This document shows, one piece after another, positions 1-11,289 of a DNA stretch of 64,000 nucleotides. Positions within the stretch are counted from its first letter, which is position 1; each line of letters begins with the position of its first letter. The notes beneath the pieces are model-generated. The model did no database searches and was not told the DNA's origin. It saw only the letters and a list, made by a program, of their open reading frames with translations. Where the stretch lies: positions 314,001 to 378,000 of the forward strand of contig JARFJB010000113.1 of the NCBI GenBank assembly GCA_036346205.1. Reading direction: 5' to 3'. A program made the position numbers and the translations under genes. Origin of the DNA: Vesta saturnalis (taxonomy: Eukaryota > Arthropoda > Insecta > Coleoptera > Lampyridae).

Positions 1-1
1 T

Positions 2-691
2 GGTAGACACATCAAATTCAAAGCACCATGATCTGATGGATCGTATTATTTTAATTACAAAAATGAACATTCCATTGTCCTAATGAGATTGGCCGATGCT
101 AAATATCGTTTTTTGTATGTGAATGTAGGGGTTAATGGAAGAATAAGTGATGGTGGTGTCTTCCGCGAATGTAAATTGTCCAAAGCAATGGTAGAAAGCA
201 AATTAAATTTTCCTGCTCCAATGCCACTACCTGGCAGAGAATTAAGAGTACCCTTTGTTGTTGTGGCTGACGATGCATTTCCTTTGTTACCCAATCTATT
301 GAAACCCTATTCACAGAGAGGGTTGTCTCATGATTGTAGAATATTTAATTACCGTTTGTCGAGGGCGAGAAGAATCATTGAAAATGCTTTCGGAATTTTG
401 GCTGATAGATTCAGAGTTCTGTTAAATACAATTAATTTAAGTGCCGAGAAGACTGAGCTGATAACATTAGCATGTGTTGTTTTACATAATTTCTTGGCAA
501 CTCATAATGTTTCATATGTAGAAATTAAATCAGAGGAGCTTGTAAGTACCAAATTACAAACATTAATGTGGCAAACAAGTAATAGGCACACAAATCATGC
601 TTTACAAGTTCGTGAGGAGTTTAAGAATTTTTTCTGTAGTGCAGAAGGTTCTGTGCCTTGGCAAGAAAATTCTATTAGTAATTATATGTAA
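2..691 (+). pseudogene. PIF/Harbinger nuclease (HARBI1-like), 5' cut by window edge, one internal stop
   Basis: DDE nuclease of a PIF/Harbinger DNA transposon. Frame 2 starts in the motif around the first catalytic Asp (GRHIKFKAP), hits TGA at 29-31, then reads through SDGSYYFNYK and the open stretch beginning at the ATG at 83. Later hallmarks are SDGGVFR, VVADDAFPLL (second Asp) and RRIIENAFGIL (catalytic Glu), then a C-terminal tail ending at 691. The open part is 202 codons; family members are usually 350-400 residues, so about half lies outside the window. The MADF gene downstream is convergent, the usual layout of this superfamily. The stop makes it inactive unless it is a sequencing error. 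Family assignment is very secure. Confidence 0.88.
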
Positions 692-807
692 TTATAGAAT
701 ATTATATATATGATACATATGAAAATAAATCTTAATACCTAATGACCTGTAGTGTAATGAAAGAATATTATATATTATACATATAAAGATAAATGGTATA
801 CCTAATG

Positions 808-1774
808 CTATTCTATATTGTGATATTTATTTCTAAAAATCTTGAAGTTTCTAAAAAGTACTTCAGTAATTTCCTCTTCTGCCGTTGCTCTTATATGGTC
901 ATCAGTAATTGAATTTAAATGGTATGCAACATAATTACTAAAAGAATTGCTGCATGGGGGAGTAGCTTTTCTCTGCTCAATAGCTGTACGAATTGCATTT
1001 AATGTTAATGCTTGTTCCTCGATAATTTTGTCCTCTTTACAAACTTTCTTGGAGGGTCGGACCGAATGACTAAGAGTAGGTGAAGCATTTTCACCGCTGC
1101 AAATGGTTTTCCTTATTAAATTAAAATTGCTAGTAGAAGCGCAATTATTGTCAATGACAGAAATAGGAGTAGCAGGGGATGAAATACTCGAATTGTGGTG
1201 TTCAAAATCACTTTCATCGACATATTCAATGACAACTTCTCCATTTCCATTGTTGATTTCCTGCACACATTAAGATTGTTCAATATTATTTATATAAAAA
1301 TTGACATATTTGACTTACATCATTCTTATTATCAATATTATGTGTAGTTACAGCAGTAATGTCTAGCACATCAATAGACTGTCTGGGGTTGCTGTATTTA
1401 TTGATAAATCGCATGAGATCGAAATACCAAAGAGAAAGTTTCAAGATCTAAGTACACATATAAAGAAATAATAACATCTAAAATACACATTATATTTGTG
1501 AAAAACTTACATCGTCTGTACCTGCATCACTTTTTTGCGTGGACTCATATTTTCTGCATTCGCTTAAATAATTGGTCCTCAGGCCATTCCACTTCGCTTT
1601 AATTTCTGCTACAGTGCAGGTTCTCCCCAGTGCTTTAAGGCATTCCACAATTTTTTGTAACGCAGCACTTCTGGCGTGTTTATTTTTATACAGGGGTGAA
1701 GTTACCATGTACAAACACTCATTTGCTCTGTAGCACTCAATAAGGGCCTGTACATGTTCTTGTGACCAACCCAT
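808..1774 (-). CDS. MADF-domain protein of the Harbinger element, three exons
   Basis: DNA-binding partner of the Harbinger nuclease. In plant and vertebrate members the Myb/SANT-like protein binds transposon ends and brings the nuclease to the nucleus. Exon 1 is 1511-1774 (ATG at 1774, MGWSQEHVQALIECY, later IKAKWNGLRTNYLSE), donor GTAAGT. Exon 2 is 1319-1447, after an AG at 1448-1449, and completes the MADF fold with LSLWYFDLMRFINKY; donor GTAAGT. Exon 3 is 808-1260 after GTGCAG and holds an acidic stretch (EVVIEYVDESDF) and a BESS-like C-terminus. All junctions are phase 0 and leave an uninterrupted frame of about 281 residues. Intact splice sites contrast with the stop in the nuclease. 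Confidence 0.82.
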
Positions 1775-2035
1775 ATTTTTTATTAGTAATATTCAAGTTT
1801 TGAGGTTATATCGTTATAATTATGTTCAAGAAAAATTGAAAATAACGACTGGCGACCTCTCTTGGCTAGTTATCAATAATCTCGAATGTAATATGCGCAT
1901 GCTCATGTACTAACTTTTTTATACAAGAAATTGTATGGTTGCATTCATGTGAACATGTCATCCAAAGCAGCAATCAGAATATTATGTACAAAAAAAAATG
2001 TAAATAATCCTGTACATAAATCTGTACAGGCTTAA

Positions 2036-2153
2036 GTAAAGAATTCAAATGTAACCAGTGTAATTATGTAACAAATGATAAAGGTAATCTTAAAATTCAT
2101 CTTAAAAAGCACTATTCAAGTTATGAATTTAAATTCGACCAATATGTATTTAA
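2036..2153 (+). pseudogene. Orphan C2H2 zinc-finger fragment
   Basis: One complete finger (KEFKCNQCNYVTNDK through IHLKKH) and the start of a second that has lost both cysteines (FKFDQY). Linker and finger consensus match the repeat unit of the 17-finger gene at 25.2-27.0 kb. There is no start codon. It runs straight into the AT-rich tail repeat at 2154, suggesting a copied fragment of a paralogue. Confidence 0.7.
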
Positions 2154-2220
2154 TAAAATTAATAATAATTTTTAATTACATATTTACCTTTGAACTTATT
2201 CGTTCATAACAAAAACTTAT
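2154..2220 (+). repeat. AT-rich tail and hairpin arm shared with the 16.96-17.34 kb element
   Basis: Contains the ATTAATAATAATTTTTAATT-type tail seen after the tRNA-like units at 17.3 and 24.6 kb, followed by the arm TTATTCGTTCATAACAAAAA that forms a perfect hairpin at 16964-17042. Only one arm is present here. Confidence 0.6.
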
Positions 2221-2629
2221 AATAAGTTACATCTTGTCGTTCAGATGTCAAAACCTATCTCAAAAAAACACAATTTTCAGGAAATGGAAAAAACGTATCA
2301 TATTTTTACCAATTCTATGTTTGATTTGAAATTTTGACAAGTAGTCTAATAAATATTGCGAAAAGTACCAAGAATAATAAAACATACAAATTTTTTTGAC
2401 AACAAAAATATTTTGAAAAAAGTTAGGATAAGAGGATTTTATAATTAATGTTGATGGATTTAGTGAGATACGTGTTTAGTAAAATAAAACTAGGTGCATT
2501 TTACTACTTGGTTAATACATTATTATATTTTAAGTATCTAACTTAAAAACATTATCAAAAGTCTTGCAATTAATTGTTAAAAAAAAACGTTAACTTTGTT
2601 AACAAAACTTAAAAAAATATATATAAAAC
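2221..2629. other. AT-rich stretch, no gene seen
   Basis: Poly-A/T rich sequence with stops in all frames. I see no coding, RNA or repeat signature. Confidence 0.4.
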
Positions 2630-4201
2630 TCATTCGTGACTTAGTAAATCATAAAAGTGATGATAATCCCTATGAATTACAGCTTTTAGAGTTTGTAAAT
2701 TATTGTATTTATCGCGAGAGATTGGCAGGGCATTAGCATATAATTTTTTGTCAGTGTCAATATCACGCAACAACAACTGGCGTGATGGACGTGGAGTTAT
2801 TCTCAAAGTCTAACTTATACTGAACACCATACGACTTTTTGTACCAAAGTGCTCTGATATCTGTAACACAAGGGTTGCATGCTTTTTTTCCAGGACGTAT
2901 CGAGGTAAAGTATTTTAGATGAGAGCAGTTTAAGAAAAATGTATGATCGACGTATTTCACTTTGTAGGGTACTGATTTGGAATGACGTCTTGAATCTTCG
3001 ATAATCTGAACGTAATTGGATGGGGAATAAATATCTCTATTTTTTTTCTGGCTTCAATACTCGAGTGTACGCTGTCGCACTTCCCTTCAACTAAATATTT
3101 TTGTATGGTCTCTGTTCTGTTATGTATGGAATAATTTTCAACAGCACATTGGATAGCAAAGCGTTCCGATTTTGAGCTGAACATCCATCGCTATAAAATA
3201 TAGGTTTATTTTTTTCTTCTCTAGGTATTTCATTATCTAAAAAATCAACTAAACATGTCGCAAAACAGTTGCTTTCCATGCCTCATGCCAGACGTAACAA
3301 ACCACGGCTTTTGTGGTTATGTTATAAATCGTGTAGTTATGACATGCTAATTTTTGTTTAAAATAAAGCATGGAAGCATGGAATCGTGGTGCGAGCTGCA
3401 CAGCTTGTACATCGACAGTAAATGCAGTCACAACGTTTTTGACAATGGCATCCTCCTTATCTCTTTCTTTCTCTCTTCTTGCCTTATTTTTTTCTTCAAT
3501 GTGTTTATTATAGGTTTCATTATCAACGTGGCTCAGTTTATGTGAAAAACAGAGATCAGATTGACCCTTGCGTGGCTGAAAGATATCAATATTTAATTTC
3601 TTCATTTCCGCCACAAAAACCTCTTTACCACTAGGTCTTTCAACTTATTTTTTGTAAATTTCATAAACTTCAGAGTATGATATAAATAGTGGTTCTAGAT
3701 GTAATTTACTGGTAGAAGCTCTACAGTAATGGGATGGTACTATAGGAAGTTTTTCAAAAAAATCCCGGATTATCTCTTTTTCGTTGACAATTTTAACTTT
3801 TTTAGGATATTTTTCAATGATATTCGGTATACCAGCATTACTATTCTTTACCCAGTAACTGACGCTACATTCCCCCAATCCTAAAGTTGAAAGGAAAAGT
3901 TTCTTACAGGCTGCCAATCATTTTTCACCAATTTGTAAGTGATTTTTGTTTAGTACTCTTCTGGTTTGTTTCAGATTTAGTAACCATCGCTGCAACAAAA
4001 GTTTTACATTGTTTCCAGTCCATTTCGGACCAAAAACGTTGAAATAGCTCTGTCTATCTTCTTCGCCTATCAAATGACATTGTCTTTTACTTTTAGAATT
4101 TTGGCGTTTTTTTTAATCACGTCTCTTTCCCAACTGTCTAGATTTGCGTTCAACTGATATAAATGATACAGTTCCTTAACCATTAGAGAAGTATGCTGCA
4201 T
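2630..4201 (-). pseudogene. DUF7869-type multicopy arthropod gene, broken by frameshifts
   Basis: Relic of a repeated gene family in arthropods, of unknown biochemistry and possibly transposase-like. From the ATG at 4201 the order is: a helical N-terminus, QSYFNVFWSEMDWKQC, CKKLFLSTLGLGE (about 3900), FFEKLPIVPSHYCRAS, a K/R/E-rich helix HIEEKNKARREKERDKE, the hallmark YSDGCSAQNRN (about 3200; usually SDNCxGQN), and a C-terminus with ANALPISRDKYN and a stop at 2630-2632. It passes through at least five frames and stops, including a shift near 2790. Family recognition rests on the ordered motifs; the catalytic role is not established. Confidence 0.65.
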
Positions 4202-4451
4202 TTTCAAGAAAAATATTTACTTGCACTGAATTGTTAAATGTGAATTCTGAGCCATATAAATCTTTTGATTAGATAGAAACACACCGATAATGTGATTTTA
4301 TTTACAGATAAATTTATAGTTGAAATTGAAATGTTATTTAGTAATTTATTTGTTTTGCTGATTACGTATCTAACTGAATTATTTATTTACAGACGTGGTA
4401 TCTTTCAAATATTTCCGTCAAATTTGAATTTTAACAACACTTTCATTCAAT
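4202..4451. other. AT-rich spacer
   Basis: Separates the DUF7869-type pseudogene from the small plus-strand zinc-finger ORF. It could hold divergent promoters but no element is recognisable. Confidence 0.3.
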
Positions 4452-4760
4452 ATGTCTACAACAATGAATAGCAATTGCATCAAATTTACGTGTAAAGAGT
4501 GTAATAAAAAGTTCACCTTAAAAACAAATTTATATGCACTCATGAGAAAATTTCATAATTGTACTGGTGTAAATGACCCAGTACCCAAAACTGATAATAA
4601 ACTATACAACTATACAACAACCGTAACTACAAAACGGTTGGGAAGAATTCAATGTTCACAATGCGGTATACAATTTATATTGGTGAACTACATGAACATC
4701 TAACAAGTTTACATAACTGGACATTGGAGAATGAAGAATGTATATTTAATTCTGAAAACG
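4452..4760 (+). pseudogene. Small C2H2-like ORF, frameshifted
   Basis: The frame from ATG 4452 gives a CKECNKKF zinc knuckle whose second His is displaced (MRKFHN). A second finger starts at CSQCGIQF and continues in another frame as LHEHLTSLHNW. It resembles the zinc-finger N-terminal exon of the MULE at 18.7-19.0 kb, so it may be a MULE exon remnant. Confidence 0.45.
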
Positions 4761-4777
4761 GAATGTACTGGGAGATG

Positions 4778-4779
<2 letters not shown>

Positions 4780-4824
<45 letters not shown>
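4780..4824. repeat. (AT)n microsatellite at left border of Penelope foldback
   Basis: Uninterrupted AT dinucleotides ending about 28 bp before the PLE arm. Confidence 0.95.
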
Positions 4825-4827
<3 letters not shown>

Positions 4828-4944
4828 TTCTTAATAACTAGGTATAGTTATATTTTTAAAAGGATAATGCTGGGATTTCCTAGTTCCAGTAGGCATACAG
4901 GTAAAAAGCCATAATGTGATAATATTTATTACTATTTTTATACA

Positions 4945-4972
4945 TTTCGGTTAAAATTTTAACCTTCATCAG
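4945..4972 (-). ncRNA. Hammerhead-ribozyme-like core at PLE left end
   Basis: On the minus strand: CTGATGA, a self-complementary 16-mer (GGTTAAAATTTTAACC) able to form stem II, then GAAA. This is the order of the conserved hammerhead core. PLEs are known to carry hammerheads in their terminal repeats. I could not find a convincing stem I or stem III in cis, so activity is unproven. Confidence 0.5.
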
Positions 4973-5358
4973 AAAAACGTCTACAATAGGAATTAAAACA
5001 TATTTGTGTAACTAATTATAAAACATATGTGAACTTACAATTAAAGGGAAAATTACTGGTGAACAAATTAATTGATTGACGTGAGTGACATAATTGTGAA
5101 TGGGATGATAAGGTGATCTATTAAAATTATTCTTAACCATATACATTCAAGAAAACCATAGTATAAAGTGTACAATATATAAGAACTCTAATAACATGAT
5201 AACAAGGTAAACATAAAAATTAACTAACTACTAAACAAAGTTGGTGACCTACAAAATGTGTTTTGATTTTTATACATTGGAATATTGAAATAAAAATATA
5301 TATATTAGAGCTTCAAAACGATTAATTTATAAGAAATTGAATAAAAGATTATTAGTTA

Positions 5359-7831
5359 TTACATACTTACTTTTTTCTTTCTTTTGGTGAAAGGCTGTTT
5401 TAACAAATATGTATAAATAGAACTTAGTCCATTAGTATCAGTTTTATGATTAACACAAATTTCTGTGTTGTTATTAATGTGGCACATTTCTAAAAATTTT
5501 CTTTTTTGATTATCACTTTCGGTGTCTAGAATAGAAATATCGTTAAAATTAAACTTATGTCCTGTACTATGGGAATGTATGCAAAGTGCAGTTGAACTAG
5601 GTTTTCTTTTTACATCACTTTTGTGGAGAGCTAAACGTTTGGAAATCTTTTGTGAAGTTTGCCCTATGTAGCATCTATTACAGTTGTTGCAGGGTATTGA
5701 GTAAATGACTTCTGATTGATGCAGTAGAGGTGTTTTGTCTTTAAGTTTAGTGTAAAAGACGATACCGTACGAATTGCTGAATTGGCAACTTTGATATTAT
5801 GAGATATAAACAGTTTGGAAATTGAAGGTGTTAAGTGAGGTATGTAGGGTAATTTTTATAAATGGTTTGACTTGTTAATTCATTGTTATTTGTATTATCA
5901 AAACTGTGCTTGTGGTTATTATAAAAATTGTTATTAAAAATTATATTTTTTAATAAACTAGCTGGGTATCCATTTTCGAAAAGGATGTTGTATAGTATCT
6001 TGTAATTCTTTGGTAGTAATGAATGATGGCAAATTTTTTAATTCTGTTTTTAAGACCTATAACTGTATTAATTTTTTGTTTATGAGGATGTTGGGAAAAA
6101 TATGGAATGTATCCACCTGAACTAGTTTTTTTGCGATACCAATCTAAGGTGATATTATTATTATTTCTAGTCACAAGGGTATCTAGAAAAGGAACGCTGT
6201 AATTATCTTCTTTTCGACTGTGAATTCAAGATTACCATTATAAGAATTAAAAATATTTAAAGTATAGTCAACTTTATTAATTGGAACCGAGCACAACAGG
6301 TCATCTACGTATTGCCAAATGAAAGGAAACTGAAAATCTATTTTATCGATAACGAAATATATAATGTCATTCATTACAATTTCTGCGATAGAAGGTGACA
6401 GAGTTCCTCCCATAGGACAACCGTACACTTGTGAATAAATAGTGCCATCGTAGATGAAATATGTGTTCATGAATAAAAACTTAACTATATAAACAAAACT
6501 TCTTTAGAAATAGAGCATACCTGTGTTATCAGTTGATAATTCTTTTCTATGACATTAACTGCTAATTCTACTGATATGTTAGTGAACAATGACTTTACGT
6601 CATATGATACAATGCAGTAATTTTCTGGTATAATAAAACCATTAGCTTTTTCTGCGAAAGTGAAGGTATCTTTGATTCTGAATTTATTATGATTATGAAA
6701 AGCAGAATCTAAGATATTAGCGATGTATTTAGCAAGTTTTTGTGTTGGTGCACCTATACATGATATAATCGGACGTAATGGTAAATTTTCTTTATGTACT
6801 TTGGGTAGTCCATAATATTTAGGTATCACACCTTTATAAGATTTGAGTAATTTGGATGTCTCATTAGAAATGTAACCTTTGTATTCAAGTGCTTTAATGA
6901 TCTCATTTACTTTATTTTCAATCGTAGTTGTAGGATCTTTAGGGATTTTTTTATATGTAGCGCAATCATTTAATAGTTCTACTGATTTAATGTGGTAAAT
7001 ATCTTTGTATAACAACACAGAAACATTAGATTTATCAGATTTGGTTAATATTACATCGGGGTTGTCTTTAAAAAATGTCAAAGTTCTATTTTCTACATTT
7101 TTGAATGGGTTAAAAATATTTTTGTTGTCGTTAATGTGGTTGGTAATCAAATTAGTAGCTTTGGCTCTAATAAAGTTTTGTACATTGTTATCTGGGATTG
7201 TGTCTAAAATATTTTCTAAGTCGGCTAAAAACTTAAACATATCTACATTTTTATTGTTTGATGGTAAAATGAATTTAGGACCTAAAGATAGAAATTTTTC
7301 GATATCATTAGGAATTTCAGTATTAGTGGTATTTAAGAACCATTTATTACATTTAATGTTATCAAAATATGTTGACAACGGATTTTTTAATTTAGATATT
7401 TTAATTAGATTTAATTTTTTAATTCTATTGAAATTTTTGTTAAAATTGTTATGTTGTAATTCTAGAAAGTTTTTGACAATATGAGAAGGTAACATATCGT
7501 TAAGTGCATTGACATTATCGTACATGGACCATTCTAATTGATTGATTTGCAAAACAGTATTATTAATAGTTAAGTTAAGAAGTGAGTTTGTTACCCTTCT
7601 TTGTAGGTTCTTTAATTTCGTTAAATTGTTAGTAGTGCCGTTTCCTATGTTGTATATTCCATTCGTATTATTAGTTATAAAAGATGGAATTAGGCGTTTT
7701 CTTTTGCATTCACATAAGAAAATTCTTCTATTTTTAAAACTGGCTAATTTGTTATTCATTTTAATAAATCGTTTCATCATCGTCACTGCTAATCTTCCAT
7801 AGATCATCTCGATATGTTCAAAAAATCCCAT
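5359..7831 (-). pseudogene. PLE reverse transcriptase + GIY-YIG endonuclease, longer copy
   Basis: Encodes the PLE polyprotein that copies element RNA at nicked target DNA. From the Met at 7831: a basic N-terminus, ILTKSDKSNVSVLL, YYGLPKVHKENLPLRPI, VSYDVKSLFTNI (RT palm, first Asp), YGCPMGGTLSPSIAE, and the catalytic WQYVDDLLC box near 6320-6300. The GIY-YIG nuclease follows (VIYSIPCNNCNRCYIGQTSQ near 5700-5640) with a K/R-rich tail to 5359. It is broken by two one-base losses in T/A runs near 6485 and 6205 and further shifts after 5950. The frame upstream of 7831 is antisense to the other arm and is not PLE. Confidence 0.85.
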
Positions 7832-7862
7832 GTTGATTATGAAATATAATAAATATATAAAT

Positions 7863-9869
7863 ATGTCAACATATTTTGATAACATTAAATGTAATAAATG
7901 GTTCTTAAATACCACTAATACTGAAATTCCTAATGATATCGAAAAATTTCTATCTTTAGGTCCTAAATTCATTTTACCATCAAACAATAAAAATGTAGAT
8001 ATGTTTAAGTTTTTAGCCGACTTAGAAAATATTTTAGACACAATCCCAGATAACAATGTACAAAACTTTATTAGAGCCAAAGCTACTAATTTGATTACCA
8101 ACCACATTAACGACAACAAAATATTTTTAACCCATTCAAAATGTAGAAAATAGAACTTTGACATTTTTTAAAGACAACCCTGATGTAATATTAACCAAAT
8201 CTGATAAATCTAATGTTTCTGTGTTGTTATACAAAGATATTTACCACATTAAATCAGTAGAACTATTAAATGATTGCGCTACATATAAAAATCCCTAAAG
8301 ATCCTACAACTACGATTGAAAATAAAGTAAATGAGATCATTAAAGCACTTGAATACAAAGGTTACATTTCTAATGAGACATCCAAATTACTCAAATCTTA
8401 TAAAGGTGTGATACCTAAATATTATGGACTACCCAAAGTACATAAAAAATTTACCATTACGTCCGATTATATCATGTATAGGTGCACCAACACAAAACTT
8501 GCTAAATACATCGCTAATATTCGCTAATATTCTGCTTTTCATAATCATAATAAATTCAGAATCAAAGATACCTTCACTTTCGCAGAAAAAGCTAATGGTT
8601 TTATTATACCAGAAAATTACTGCATTGTATCATATGACGTAAAGTCATTGTTCACTAACATATCAGTAGAATTAGCAGTTAATGTCATAGAAAAGAATTA
8701 TCAACTGATAACACAGGTATGCTCTATTTCTAAAGAAGTTTTTGTTTATATAGTTAAGTTTTTATTCATGAACACATATTTCATCTACGATGGCACTATT
8801 TATTCACAAGTGTACGGTTGTCCTATGGGAGGAACTCTGTCACCTTCTATCGCAGAAATTGTAATGAATGACATTATATATTTCGTTATCGATAAAATAG
8901 ATTTTCAGTTTCCTTTCATTTGGCAATACGTAGATGACCTGTTGTGCTCGGTTCCAATTAATAAAGTTGACTATACTTTAAATATTTTTAATTCTTATAA
9001 TGGTAGACTTGAATTCACAGTCGAAAAAGAAGATAATTTCAGTGTTCCTTTTCTAGATACCCTTGTGATTAGAAATAATAATAATATCATCTTAGATTGG
9101 TATCGCAAAGAAACTAGTTCAGGTAGATACATTCCATATTTTTCCCAACATCCTCATAAACAAAAAATTAATACAGTTATAGGTCTTAAAACAGAATTAA
9201 AAAATTTGCCATCATTCATTACTACAAAAGAATTACAAGATACTATACAACATCCTTTTAGAAAATGGATACCCAGCTAGTTTATTAAAAAATATAATTT
9301 TTAATAACAATTCTTATAATAACCACAAACACAGTTTTGATAATACAAATAACAATGAATTAACAAGTCAAACCATTTATAAAAAATTACCCTACATACC
9401 TCACTTAACACCTTCAATTTCCAAACTGTTTATATCTTATAATATAAAAGTTGCCACTTCAGCAATTCGTACTGTATCCTCTTTTTACACTAAACTTAAA
9501 GACAAAACACCTCTACTGCATCAATCAGTAGTCATTTACTCAATACCCTGCAACAACTGTAATAGATGCTACATAGGGCAAACTTCACAAAAGATTTCCA
9601 AACGTTTAGCTCTCCACAAAAGTGATGTAAAAGAAAACCTAGTTCAACTGCACTTTGCATACATTCCCATAGTACAGGACATAAGTTTAATTTTAACGAT
9701 ATTTCTATTCTAGACACCGAAAGTGATAATCAAAAAGAAAATTTTAGAAATGTGCCACATTAATAACAACACAGAAATTTGTGTTAATCATAAAACTGAT
9801 ACTAATGGACTAAGTTCTATTTATACATATTTGTTAAAACAGCCTTTCACCAAAAGAAAGAAAAAGTAA
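7863..9869 (+). pseudogene. PLE reverse transcriptase + GIY-YIG endonuclease, inverted 5'-truncated copy
   Basis: The mirror copy starts abruptly at STYFDNIKCNKWF, so it lacks the first 150 or so residues present in the minus copy. RT motifs are complete: KSLFTNIS, YGCPMGGTLSPS, WQYVDDLL (about 8925-8945). The GIY-YIG box is at 9535-9600. Frames break near 8135, 8285, 8445 and 8500, mostly at A-runs one or two bases shorter than in the other arm, plus a small tandem duplication at 8510-8530. It ends with KRKKK and TAA at 9867. Confidence 0.85.
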
Positions 9870-10261
9870 GTATGTAATAACTAATAATCTTTTATTCAAT
9901 TTCTTATAAATTAATCGTTTTGAACCTCTAATATATATATTTTATTTCAATATTCCAATGTATAAAATCAAAACACATTTTGTAGGTCACCAACTTTGTT
10001 TAGTAGTTAGTTAATTTTTATGTTTACCTTGTTATCATGTTATTAGAGTTCTTATATATTGTACACTTTATACTATGGTTTTCTTGAATGTATATGGTTA
10101 AGAATAATTTTAATAGATCACCTTATCATCCCATTCACAATTATGTCACTCACGTCAATCAATTAATTTGTTCACCAGTAATTTTCCATTTAATTGTAAG
10201 TTCACATATGTTTTATAATTAGTTACACAAATATGTTTTAATTCCTATTGTAGACGTTTTT

Positions 10262-10289
10262 CTGATGAAGGTTAAAATTTTAACCGAAA
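10262..10289 (+). ncRNA. Hammerhead-ribozyme-like core at PLE right end
   Basis: Mirror copy of the core at 4945-4972: CTGATGA (10262-10268), stem II (10270-10285), GAAA (10286-10289), all identical. Flanking stems I and III are not evident. Confidence 0.5.
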
Positions 10290-10379
10290 TATATAAAATA
10301 GTAATAAATATTATCACATTATGGCTTTTACCTGTATGCCTACTGGAACTAGGAAATCCCAGCATTATCCTTTTAAAAA

Positions 10380-10411
<32 letters not shown>

Positions 10412-10447
10412 ACACACACACACGCACGCACGCACGCACTCACCACA

Positions 10448-10511
<64 letters not shown>

Positions 10512-10690
10512 AACACACACACACGCGCACACGCACACGCACCCACACACACTCACGCACCCACGCACGCACGCACACACACACGCACGCACGCACGCAC
10601 ACCACACCCACACGCACGCACGCACCCACGCCCACGCACACGCACACACGCACACCCACGCACACACACACATACAACCGCGCGCGCGCG
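10380..10690. repeat. Compound (TA)n-(CA)n-(CACG)n microsatellite
   Basis: (TA)n to about 10406, nearly pure CA from 10446 to 10510, then mixed CACG/CACC units to a CG run at 10680-10690. The His/Thr-rich and Cys/Val-rich ORFs across it are artefacts of the repeat. Confidence 0.95.
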
Positions 10691-11118
10691 TTTAAGATAT
10701 TAGGATGCTAAATCCCGAGATATTCGAACAATAATCTTATTTAAATTTGACAGCGCGGCTTAAATTTGAAAATAACTTAGAAATATTGACGATGTTTTGT
10801 TGCTAATTCAAAATTACTAACTATATGAACCAATAACGACATACATTTTTAAAATCTTAAACCATGCTTTACTAATAGATGAGTCATAAGACACCTCTCG
10901 CCGGCCCGACTCTATCTACTTTGTTTCCTAATTTTAGATTGGCAATACCACTACTATGAAGTTATGTACACTTGTGTGAAATGGTATGTTTACCGCAGTG
11001 ACGGGTAAAACCTGATTTGCTAGTTATTTCGCATAAGAAAGTCCGGTAAACGAAAGTTTGTGTATTATCTTTGTTCAAAGGTAAGTATTAATTTTTTATT
11101 AGTATTGTACGTTATAAA
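10691..11118. other. Unassigned spacer
   Basis: No coding or repeat signature beyond moderate AT bias. A phrase near 11030 (GTCCGGTAAACG) resembles the arm of the adjacent hairpin. Confidence 0.3.
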
Positions 11119-11202
11119 TCCGGTAAAAAGATATTACGTACGCATAAGTCATTAATTCTATAATTTTATTGCGCAATGAGTACGTAATATCTTTTTACCG
11201 GA
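11119..11202. repeat. 84-bp perfect hairpin, MITE-like
   Basis: Arms 11119-11141 and 11180-11202 are perfect 23-bp reverse complements beginning TCCGGTAAAAAGATATTAC, with a 38-bp loop. No coding content. Probably a miniature inverted-repeat element or regulatory hairpin; no target duplication is clear. Confidence 0.65.
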
Positions 11203-11289
11203 CGAATGACGTAACGAATTTTATTATATATTGTACTGTATAGGTTAAATGTAAAGTAATAGAATTGGAGTGTAAATAAATAATTTCAA

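Larger units (their letters stand above)
1..1774. mobile_element. PIF/Harbinger transposon (left end outside window)
   Basis: Convergent nuclease (plus) and MADF gene (minus) define the element. The right terminal inverted repeat should lie just beyond 1774; I could not identify it or its 3-bp target duplication because the left end is outside the window. Confidence 0.75.
4852..10379. mobile_element. Penelope-like element pair in head-to-head foldback
   Basis: The left arm 4852-7376 and right arm 7862-10379 are near-identical reverse complements of about 2.5 kb. They are separated by a 485-bp spacer holding the 5' coding part of the minus-strand copy. Each arm carries PLE reverse transcriptase and a GIY-YIG endonuclease, and each ends in the same 3' sequence (AAAGGATAATGCTGGG at the outer borders). 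TA microsatellites flank both sides and a long CA tract lies to the right. Confidence 0.88.

Noticed and set aside
7832..8164. N-terminal extension of the 559-codon minus frame
   Set aside because: It is antisense to the inverted PLE copy; the real PLE protein starts at about 7831.
10265..10711. Long His/Thr-rich and Cys/Val-rich open frames
   Set aside because: They are translations of the CA/CACG microsatellite in different frames.
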